From positions 1-20,699 of the forward strand of contig CAMOQY010000006.1 in NCBI GenBank assembly GCA_946623295.1: a stretch of DNA of 20,699 bases. Direction: 5' to 3'. This stretch comes from an uncultured Lachnospiraceae bacterium (lineage in GTDB: Bacteria; Bacillota; Clostridia; Lachnospirales; Lachnospiraceae). A program made the translations under genes and the position numbers. The notes beneath the pieces were generated by a model. That model ran no database searches. It worked only from the letters and a program-made list of their open reading frames with translations, and was not told the DNA's origin. This document shows, piece by piece, positions 14,738 to 20,699 of this stretch; the first letter of the stretch is position 1, and each line of letters begins with the position of its first letter.

Positions 14738-15619
14738 ATGGACATCACGGTAAACACAAAACTTCATCCGCTGCTGGGAAAGCCGCTCAGGCAGTCCCTG
14801 TCCAGCCGCCTCTGCAACCGCATGTACGAGCGCATGGGAGTTGACTGGTACCGCTTCCCGGTAGAGATCGAGCGCGAGGGCGTCGGCCCCGTGCTGCAGG
14901 CGTTCAGATACATGAACGTTGGCTGCATAGGCGTGACGAAGCCGTACAAGGTCGACGTCATACCTTTTCTCGACGGAATGGATGAGCTGACCTCAAAGAT
15001 CGGAGCAGTAAATACCATCCGCGTCGAAAACGGGAAATTCATCGGCAAAAACGTCGATGGCCCTGCTTTTCTCAATTCCCTGAGAGAGGACGCGGGATCG
15101 GATGCTCCCGGGACGACTTTCTTCTGCTTCGGAGCAGGCGGCGCGGGCAAGGCCATTTGCTGCACGCTGGCCTATCACGGAGCGAAAAAGATCTATATCA
15201 CCGATAAATTCGATAAGTTCGCGAAAGCGCTGACGGACGAGATCAATACGGAGTTTTCTCCGGTAGCCGTGCAGATCCCCTTTGAGGATAAGGCGGCTGT
15301 GGAGAGGGCATTCAGAGAGAGCCGCGTCGTAATGAACGTTTCCGGAGTCGGCATGGCGCCGGATCTGACCGCGACCCCCGCCGATCCTTCGTGGTTTTCG
15401 CCGGACCAGATAGCTTTTGACGCGACCTACAATCCCGCAAAGACGCAGTTCCTCGCGGACGCGGAGGCAGCCGGCTGCTTCATCTTTAACGGAAAAAAGA
15501 TGCTGATCCGCTGCCAGATGGCAGGATTTAAGGAAAGACTCGGCGAATGCCCCGACTACGAGGAGTGGTCAAAGCTCTTTGACGAGCTGCTAAGCGAAAA
15601 CAGCGTAGCCGGAAGGTAA
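14738..15619 (+). CDS. Shikimate/quinate dehydrogenase-like protein (AroE family)
   Basis: A 293-residue AroE-family protein. Substrate-site residues are kept: Ser20 and Ser22 (PLRQSLSS), Lys71 (GVTKPYK), Asn92 (IGAVNT) and Asp107 (GKNVDG), plus a Gln in the C-terminal RCQMAGF. The Rossmann loop is GAGGAG (132-137). After the second strand it has Thr-Asp156-Lys (YITDKF) instead of the Asn-Arg-Thr seen in NADP-dependent biosynthetic AroE; an acidic residue there usually means NAD, as in catabolic quinate/shikimate dehydrogenases. Together with the transporter and dehydratases this favours an oxidative, catabolic role. The Asn of NVTxPxK is Gly here. Start: GAGGG seven bases before ATG, overlapping the previous stop region. 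Confidence 0.88.
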   Translation: MDITVNTKLHPLLGKPLRQSLSSRLCNRMYERMGVDWYRFPVEIEREGVGPVLQAFRYMNVGCIGVTKPYKVDVIPFLDGMDELTSKIGAVNTIRVENGKFIGKNVDGPAFLNSLREDAGSDAPGTTFFCFGAGGAGKAICCTLAYHGAKKIYITDKFDKFAKALTDEINTEFSPVAVQIPFEDKAAVERAFRESRVVMNVSGVGMAPDLTATPADPSWFSPDQIAFDATYNPAKTQFLADAEAAGCFIFNGKKMLIRCQMAGFKERLGECPDYEEWSKLFDELLSENSVAGR

Positions 15620-15663
15620 AGCGCCGGGCTTTGCGAAAAGAGCAGGCAGAGTAAGGAGATAAC

Positions 15664-16101
15664 ATGAAAAAAGTACTTATGCTTCACGGGCCGAACCACA
15701 ACATGTTCGGACACAGAGACAAGAATCTCTACGGCACCGTGACCTATGAAGAGATAAACGAACTGATGAAAAAAACGGCGGACGAGCTGGGACTCGAGCT
15801 GGAGATCTTCCAGAGCAACCACGAGGGAGCTTTCATCGACAAAGTCCAGGAGGCCTTTTACAACGGGACCGACGCGGTGATCGCGAACCCCGGAGGCTGG
15901 ACTAACAAGTCCGCAGCGGTCATGGACGCGCTCGACATACTGACATGCCCCCGCATCGAGGTCCACATGTCAAACACCTTCCGCAAGCACGGAGGCGTCG
16001 TGGAGGCACAGACCGCAAAGACCGCTACAGGTGTGATCATCGGATTTGGAGCAGAAGCGTATGCGCTCGCGCTGCGTGCAGCTGCAAGTCTGATCAAATA
16101 A
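15664..16101 (+). CDS. Divergent type II 3-dehydroquinate dehydratase-like protein
   Basis: A 145-residue AroQ-family protein. The catalytic Arg18 and Tyr23 (GHRDKNLYG), Asn75 (ANPGGWTNKS), Asp88 and His101 (EVHMSN) are present, so the trans-dehydration chemistry could be intact. However the His of the usual T-H-T/Y-S motif is Asn81, and the loop after HxSN, normally about five residues longer with a substrate-binding Arg, is shortened to TFRKHG. These changes fall in the substrate pocket, so either activity on a dehydroquinate-like compound other than 3-dehydroquinate or altered specificity is likely (inference). Directly downstream of the AroE-like gene; TAAGGAG precedes ATG. Confidence 0.87.
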   Translation: MKKVLMLHGPNHNMFGHRDKNLYGTVTYEEINELMKKTADELGLELEIFQSNHEGAFIDKVQEAFYNGTDAVIANPGGWTNKSAAVMDALDILTCPRIEVHMSNTFRKHGGVVEAQTAKTATGVIIGFGAEAYALALRAAASLIK

Positions 16102-16129
16102 TTTTCCAGGAAAGGGAAAGGTAAGAATT

Positions 16130-17206
16130 ATGAAGAAATTTTTAGCAATGCTCCTGGCAGCAGCCATGGTAATGGCGCTCGCCGCCTGCGGCAGCTCTGA
16201 CACCCAGAGCTCCGACGCCGGCACTACTCCCGCTGCTACAGAGGGACAGTCCGCTGACAGCACTTCCACCGAGGCACAGGCCGAGGCGTGGAAGCCCACC
16301 AAGTCCGTTTCGGCCGAGATCGGCTACGGCGCCGGCGGCTCCACAGACGCAGCTCTTCGTCCTCTGTTCTCCGTAGCAGAGAAGGAAATGGGACAGACCA
16401 TCGTCGTTAACAACGTTACCGGCGCTTCCGCTTCCATCTCCTTTAACGCAGCTCTTCAGCAGCCCGCTGACGGCTACACTCTCGTTATCGGCGCTGAGAC
16501 CCCCGCTCTCTATGACGCATACGATCTCATCCCCGAGACCTATGACGACACCGAGATCATCATGGTAGTTGCCAATACCGACAACTGCATCTTCGTTTCC
16601 AAGGACAGCCCTTATCAGACCTTCACCGAGATGGTCGAGGCCGAGAAGGCCAACCCCGGCACCGTTCTTAAGGTTGCTTCCGGCAAGGTCGGCGCTTCCG
16701 CCAACATCTCCGCAGTTATCAAGGCTGTAGCCGGCGTCTCCTTTGAGGAGTACACCTCCGACGGCTCCGGTACGACCGTTACCTCCGTCATGGGCGGCTT
16801 CGCTGACTGGGGTCTGGCTTCCTTCACCTCTCTTAAGGACTACATCGCCAGCGGCGACGTACGCGTACTTTGCTCCGCTTCCTCCGAGAGAGTTAAAGAA
16901 GAGTATCCTTGCATCACCGAGGAGTATCCCGACATGGCCAAGTACCTGCCTATGAACGCTTTCTACGCAATTACCGTCAAGAAGGGCACCGATCAGGCGA
17001 TCATCGACTACTACACCGAGCTTTTCACCAAGGCTTACAATTCTGACACCTATCAGGAAACTCTTGCAAACATGGGCCTGAACCCTCTGGGACTTACCGG
17101 AGAGGATGCCGCCAAGTTTGTACATGACTACAGACTTAACGCCATCACCGTTCTCTATGAGACAGGCGCCATCACTCACAGCCCTGAGGAGTTAGGCCTC
17201 AAGTAA
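16130..17206 (+). CDS. tctC: TctC-family substrate-binding lipoprotein of a tripartite tricarboxylate transporter
   Basis: A 358-residue lipoprotein: signal peptide MKKFLAMLLAAAMVMALAAC with a lipobox ending at Cys20, a Ser/Thr/Ala/Gln/Glu linker to about residue 55, then the TctC/Bug binding fold, recognisable from IGYGAGGSTDAALRPL, NNVTGASASISFNAALQQPADGYTLVIG and GVSFEEYTSDGSG. It captures a carboxylate outside the membrane and passes it to TctAB. Codon choice is visibly more biased than in the neighbours (many GCT, TCC, ACC, GTT), as expected for an abundant binding protein. Family members bind many different organic acids, so the ligand is not given by sequence. AAAGG precedes ATG. Confidence 0.93.
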   Translation: MKKFLAMLLAAAMVMALAACGSSDTQSSDAGTTPAATEGQSADSTSTEAQAEAWKPTKSVSAEIGYGAGGSTDAALRPLFSVAEKEMGQTIVVNNVTGASASISFNAALQQPADGYTLVIGAETPALYDAYDLIPETYDDTEIIMVVANTDNCIFVSKDSPYQTFTEMVEAEKANPGTVLKVASGKVGASANISAVIKAVAGVSFEEYTSDGSGTTVTSVMGGFADWGLASFTSLKDYIASGDVRVLCSASSERVKEEYPCITEEYPDMAKYLPMNAFYAITVKKGTDQAIIDYYTELFTKAYNSDTYQETLANMGLNPLGLTGEDAAKFVHDYRLNAITVLYETGAITHSPEELGLK

Positions 17207-17216
17207 GGACTATTAA

Positions 17217-17765
17217 ATGGAAGACAAGAAACTTGCTTCTGCTCAGCCGGAGACCCCGGCTGAGCAGCTTCCCGCAGAGGAAGAAAAAAAGAAGGAGACC
17301 CTGGTCCCCGGCGGCAGATATCTGTCCACCATACTGTTCCTGCTCTTCGGAGTAGTCTTTTTCGTTCAGTCGGTACAGATGTTTATCGATGACCCCAGGC
17401 CTCAGGGCTACGGCACCTTCCCCATGATCGTGTCCGGCCTTCTGATCGTATTGACCATCATCGATTTTATTGAAAAGACACAGATAAAGAGCTCTATCGC
17501 AGGACTGTCATTCAAGGACAAATTTGTTGCTATCATCAAATTTTTATTCCCCATCAACAGCTTTGTCTTCCTGCTTATGAGCGTTGCTTTTTACGTGGCG
17601 ATCGAGCTGGGATGCCCGTTCCTTATTGCGGCGCCTGTTTTCCTGCTCGGCTCCATGTGCTATCTGATCCCGCACAACATAGTCAAGAACCTGATCTACA
17701 CAGCTGTCATTATCGCTGCGATCTACGCGATCTTTACACTGCTGTTCAAGGTCTCGCTGCCGTAG
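17217..17765 (+). CDS. tctB: TctB-family small membrane subunit
   Basis: A 182-residue small permease subunit of the tripartite tricarboxylate transporter: a charged Pro/Glu/Lys-rich cytoplasmic N-terminus (about 33 residues), then four to five hydrophobic helices beginning at YLSTILFLLFGVVFF. Sequence conservation in TctB is low, so the call rests on size, membrane layout and position between tctC and tctA. The ribosome site AAGGA overlaps the tctC stop. A strong hairpin lies in codons 8-17. Confidence 0.88.
   Translation: MEDKKLASAQPETPAEQLPAEEEKKKETLVPGGRYLSTILFLLFGVVFFVQSVQMFIDDPRPQGYGTFPMIVSGLLIVLTIIDFIEKTQIKSSIAGLSFKDKFVAIIKFLFPINSFVFLLMSVAFYVAIELGCPFLIAAPVFLLGSMCYLIPHNIVKNLIYTAVIIAAIYAIFTLLFKVSLP
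17239..17267 (+). other. Strong hairpin inside the 5' end of tctB
   Basis: CTGCTCAGCCGG and CCGGCTGAGCAG form a perfect 12-bp stem with a 5-nt loop (AGACC) 22 bases into the coding region. No T run follows, so it is not a terminator. It lies just after tctC and could block 3'-exonuclease decay and slow tctB translation, raising the binding protein over the permease (inference). Confidence 0.6.
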
Positions 17766-17778
17766 GAAGGAGGAAAAT

Positions 17779-19305
17779 ATGGACGTTTTATCATATCTTG
17801 CCACTCCGTTTACCGATCCGCTCATGCTGGTCGCAGTAGCCCTCGGCACACTCGCGGGAGTTTATGTAGGAGCCATACCCGGTCTTACCGGTACCATGGC
17901 GGTCTCGCTTCTGGTATCCCTGACCTTCGGATGGTCCACCAACATCGCCCTTGCGGCGATGATAGGCGTTTATATCGGCGCCGTCTTCGGAGGCTCGCGT
18001 TCAGCTATCCTGCTGAACATCCCCGGCGCTCCGGCTGCCGTAGCTACCGGCTTTGACGGCTATCCCCTCGCTCAGAAGGGCAAGGCCGCGCAGGCTCTCG
18101 GTATCACTACCACGATGAGCTGCGTCGGCGGTATCTTCGGCGTGCTCTGCCTGGCCTTCCTGACCCCGCTCGTGTCAAAGATCTCTCTTAATTTCAGCCC
18201 CGTGGATTACTTCCTGCTGGGAGTCATGGGTCTGATGATGATCGGCGCGCTCGGCGGCGGCTCCATGGTAAAGGGCCTCATGGGCGCTTGCGTGGGCGTT
18301 CTGCTCGGCCGTGTAGGCATGGACAACATGTCCGGCGTCGTCAGATTCACCTTCGGCTCCACCAGTCTTATGGCCGGCGTGCCCAGCGTAGTTGCCATGA
18401 TCGGTCTTTACGGCTTTTCAGAGGCGCTTATACAGCTCAAGAGCCGTGACTTTACCATAGTCAAACAGGACGTAAGGAGGATCGTTCCTCAGTTCAAGGA
18501 AGTCGTCAAGCATTTCTGGCTGACACTCAGATGCTCTACCATCGGTATGGTGGTCGGAGCTCTCCCCGGTGCCGGCGGTACAGTCGCGGCTCTGCTGGCC
18601 TATGACCACGCACGCCGCACGACAAAGAATCCGGAAGTGCCCTTTGGCGAAGGCGCTATCGAGGGTCTGGTCGCTCCCGAATCCTCAAACAACGCCGCAG
18701 TCGGCGGAGCCTTTATCCCTATGCTGACGCTCGGCGTCCCCGGTGATGCCATCACGGCCATCATCATGAGCGCGCTGATCGTACACGGCATGCAGCCCGG
18801 TCCTCTGCTCATGCAGAATTCAAAGGATCTGTTCTACATAGTCGTCGCGCTCTGCCTGATAGCAAATATCCTGCTGCTGCCCTTCGGACTTACCGGCATC
18901 AGGCTTTTTGCCAAGTTTGTTGAGATCCCCAAGGGAAGACTTTTCCCGATCATCGTCATTCTGGCTGTTACGGGCGCTTACGTTACCAACAACCTGACGA
19001 TCCACATCGGATGGATGCTTCTCTTTGGTTTCCTGGGATATCTGCTGAAAAAATTCAAATATCCCGCCTCGCCTCTGGTGCTCGGTATAGTACTGGGCAA
19101 CATGCTTGAGACAAACATGCGCAACGGTCTGGTCGCCTTTAAGGGCGTCGGCGGTTTCATCGGCAGTATCTTTACACGTCCCATCACCTTTATACTCTTC
19201 CTCGTGCTGTTCTACTTCGCGGTGAGCCGCATGAGATGGTGGAAGGCAATGATGTCAAAGATCAAAGGATTTTTCAAGGGACTTTTTAAAAAGAAGAAGG
19301 CGTGA
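17779..19305 (+). CDS. tctA: TctA-family large membrane subunit
   Basis: A 508-residue polytopic protein, the transport channel of the tripartite tricarboxylate transporter. The first conserved TctA block is GAIPGLTGTMAVSLLVSLTF and its repeat is GALPGAGGTVAALLAYDHARR; PESSNNAAVGGAFIPMLTLGVPGD is also diagnostic. About eleven to twelve hydrophobic segments; the tail is Lys-rich (KGLFKKKKA), cytoplasmic. GAAGGAGG precedes ATG, 13 bp after tctB. Coupled to cation entry in characterised members. With tctC and tctB it makes a complete uptake system inside this catabolic operon. Confidence 0.96.
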   Translation: MDVLSYLATPFTDPLMLVAVALGTLAGVYVGAIPGLTGTMAVSLLVSLTFGWSTNIALAAMIGVYIGAVFGGSRSAILLNIPGAPAAVATGFDGYPLAQKGKAAQALGITTTMSCVGGIFGVLCLAFLTPLVSKISLNFSPVDYFLLGVMGLMMIGALGGGSMVKGLMGACVGVLLGRVGMDNMSGVVRFTFGSTSLMAGVPSVVAMIGLYGFSEALIQLKSRDFTIVKQDVRRIVPQFKEVVKHFWLTLRCSTIGMVVGALPGAGGTVAALLAYDHARRTTKNPEVPFGEGAIEGLVAPESSNNAAVGGAFIPMLTLGVPGDAITAIIMSALIVHGMQPGPLLMQNSKDLFYIVVALCLIANILLLPFGLTGIRLFAKFVEIPKGRLFPIIVILAVTGAYVTNNLTIHIGWMLLFGFLGYLLKKFKYPASPLVLGIVLGNMLETNMRNGLVAFKGVGGFIGSIFTRPITFILFLVLFYFAVSRMRWWKAMMSKIKGFFKGLFKKKKA

Positions 19306-19321
19306 TCACGCCGGTTTATAG

Positions 19322-19352
19322 AAAGGGTGACCGGTCCGCCGGTTGCCCTTTT
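19322..19352 (+). terminator. Partial terminator or attenuator between tctA and the SAF gene
   Basis: AAAGGGTGACCGG (19322-19334) pairs with CCGGTTGCCCTTT (19339-19351) over 13 bp (two wobbles) with a TCCG loop; the T run is only four long, then GC. It probably reduces rather than ends transcription into the dehydratase genes. A separate 14-bp palindrome, GGCGTGATCACGCC (19299-19312), covers the tctA stop. Confidence 0.55.
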
Positions 19353-19373
19353 GCTTAAAAGGAAGGAATCAGC

Positions 19374-19673
19374 ATGGCACTTGCACTTAAGGTTGACGAG
19401 AAAGACAATGTGGCGACGGTCTTTGAAAACGGCGTCGTCAGCGGCATGACCGTCGCGGTGCGCGACAAAGCCGGCCGCACGGAGGATATAAAAGTGATCG
19501 GCGACGTGCCCTACGGCCATAAGATCGCGGTAAAGGATATAGAGGCCGGAGCCCCGGTCATCAAATACGGCGAGTCCATAGGGGCAGCCAGCAGGGATAT
19601 CGCCCGGGGTGAATACGTCCACGTCCACAACATGGTCGCCATGCGCGGACGCGGAGATCTTGCGGAGGGCTGA
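19374..19673 (+). CDS. SAF-domain small subunit of a UxaA/SuyAB-type dehydratase
   Basis: A 99-residue protein equal to the N-terminal domain of altronate/galactarate dehydratases: DNVATVFENGVVSGMTV, GDVPYGHKIAVKDIEAGAPVIKYGESIG and ARGEYVHVHN carry the conserved GHK and VHxHN residues. In UxaA it is fused to the catalytic part; here it is a separate gene, as in SuyA of (2R)-sulfolactate sulfo-lyase and some other two-subunit members. AAGGAAGG precedes ATG. The large subunit follows three bases after its stop codon. Confidence 0.9.
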   Translation: MALALKVDEKDNVATVFENGVVSGMTVAVRDKAGRTEDIKVIGDVPYGHKIAVKDIEAGAPVIKYGESIGAASRDIARGEYVHVHNMVAMRGRGDLAEG

Positions 19674-19676
19674 TCA

Positions 19677-20699
19677 ATGTATACTTTTCAGGGTTATAAA
19701 AGAGAAAACGGAAAATACGGAGCCAGGAACCTGGTGGCGGTCATACCGAGCGTCATCTGCGCGAACGACGTAGGCCAGGCCATCTGCCGTCAGGTCCAGG
19801 GCACGATAGGATATTTTCATCATCAGGGCTGCTGCCAGCTTCCGCTGGATCTGAAGCGCGTGACGGATGTGCTGTCAAATCTCGGGCAGAGCCCGAACGT
19901 CGGAGCGGCGCTGGTGGTGAGCCTGGGCTGCGAGGGCACGGACCATGAGCGCATCGTGGAGGAGATCCGGGCGAGCGGAAAGCCTGTGGAGATCATCAGG
20001 ATCCAGGAGCTGGGAGGCACGTCCAGAGCTATACAGGCAGGCATAGACGCCGCGCAGAGGCTGGTGCTCCAGATCTCCGGGCAGCAGAGAGTGACCGCGG
20101 ATATCTCGGAGCTGGTCATGTCCATCAAATGCGGCGCTTCCGATACGACGAGCGGCATGGCTTCAAACTGCGTGATCGGATATGTGGCCGACAAGCTTGT
20201 GGATCTCGGCGCGACGGTGGTCTTTGGTGAAACGACCGAGTTCCTCGGGGGCGAGCATATCCTCGCGCGCAGAGCGGTAGGCGGCGAAAACGGCCCGGTG
20301 GGACGCAGGATCTATCAGATAGTAGACGAGATGGAAAAACGCGCCATGTCGATAGGCGAGGACATGCGCGGCGGACAGCCGACTCCCGGAAATATCGCGG
20401 GAGGCCTTTCAAGCATAGAGGAAAAGAGCCTCGGCGCCATCGTAAAGAGCGGGCACAGGCCCATCCAGGGGGTACTGGACTACTGCGAAAGAGTCGACGG
20501 CCAGAAGGGCCTTTGGATCAAGGACGCCCCGGGACGCGAGCCCGAGATCCTGACAGGCATGGCCGCGACCGGTGCACAGTGCATGATGTTTTCCACGGGA
20601 CGCGGCGCGCCTCAGGGCTTTCCTTCGATGCCCGTGATCAAGATCTGCGGCAATCCCAATACCTACGAGCGGATGCAGCATGATATGGATCTGAACGCC
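19677..20699 (+). CDS. Large subunit of a UxaA/SuyAB-type dehydratase (3' partial)
   Basis: The frame is open from ATG 19677 to the window end, 341 residues, about 40-60 short of the usual length. Family blocks in order: GYKRENGKYGARNLVAVIPSV (residues 6-26), HHQGCCQ (Cys52, Cys53), SLGCEG (Cys85), SIKCGASDTTSG (Cys152), ETTEFLGGEH, PTPGNIAGGLSSIEEKSLG and STGRGAPQGFPSMPVIKI. UxaA-family enzymes dehydrate hydroxy-acids such as altronate or galactarate, and the SuyAB branch removes sulfite from sulfolactate; the conserved Cys residues suggest bound iron. Which substrate applies cannot be decided. The start overlaps no alternative: ATG lies three bases after the SAF stop, with GGAGGG upstream. 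Confidence 0.9.
   Translation, partial: MYTFQGYKRENGKYGARNLVAVIPSVICANDVGQAICRQVQGTIGYFHHQGCCQLPLDLKRVTDVLSNLGQSPNVGAALVVSLGCEGTDHERIVEEIRASGKPVEIIRIQELGGTSRAIQAGIDAAQRLVLQISGQQRVTADISELVMSIKCGASDTTSGMASNCVIGYVADKLVDLGATVVFGETTEFLGGEHILARRAVGGENGPVGRRIYQIVDEMEKRAMSIGEDMRGGQPTPGNIAGGLSSIEEKSLGAIVKSGHRPIQGVLDYCERVDGQKGLWIKDAPGREPEILTGMAATGAQCMMFSTGRGAPQGFPSMPVIKICGNPNTYERMQHDMDLNA

Noticed and set aside
16142..17179. Long minus-strand open frame (345 codons) opposite tctC
   Set aside because: tctC has a clear signal peptide and family motifs; the antisense frame is a by-product of biased codon use, has no ribosome site and resembles no family.

Overview
The window looks like a chromosomal segment of a fairly GC-rich Bacillota (Firmicutes) bacterium, most likely a gut-type Clostridia. 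Supporting signs are a canonical T-box leader, strong AGGAGG-type ribosome binding sites, a tRNA gene without an encoded CCA, a DUF2975/XRE pair, and a hybrid histidine kinase with two receiver domains. No integrase, transposase, phage gene or CRISPR array is visible.

Left part (1-8900), mostly housekeeping: the 3' part of a membrane hybrid sensor kinase; an SPFH/stomatin-like protein downstream of glucose-6-phosphate isomerase (both minus strand); murG on plus, divergent from pgi; an MTA/SAH nucleosidase on minus, convergent with murG; and a TrpB2-type tryptophan synthase beta chain on minus behind a long leader. That leader reads as a tryptophan-specific T-box: specifier UGG, a UGGC tRNA-end-binding sequence, mutually exclusive antiterminator and terminator, and a consensus promoter. 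A tRNA-Val(CAC) follows on plus.

Middle (8930-12600): a non-coding array of four 74-bp tandem repeats plus a diverged fifth copy; a minus-strand operon DUF2975 - XRE regulator - DUF4153/DUF4173 membrane protein; then a LysR-type regulator.

Right part (12742-20699 and beyond): a long plus-strand catabolic operon divergent from the LysR gene. In order it holds two paralogous cupins, a mandelate-racemase-subgroup enolase-superfamily dehydratase, an AroE-like dehydrogenase with an NAD-type acidic residue, a divergent type II dehydroquinase-like protein, a complete tripartite tricarboxylate transporter (TctC, TctB, TctA), and a split UxaA/SuyAB-type dehydratase (SAF-domain subunit and large subunit, the latter cut by the window end). 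My reading is that it takes up and degrades a polyhydroxylated carboxylate, perhaps related to quinate or shikimate. The combination does not match a pathway I can name. It is the best candidate for something undescribed. Hairpins inside the tctB start and after tctA may set expression ratios within the operon.
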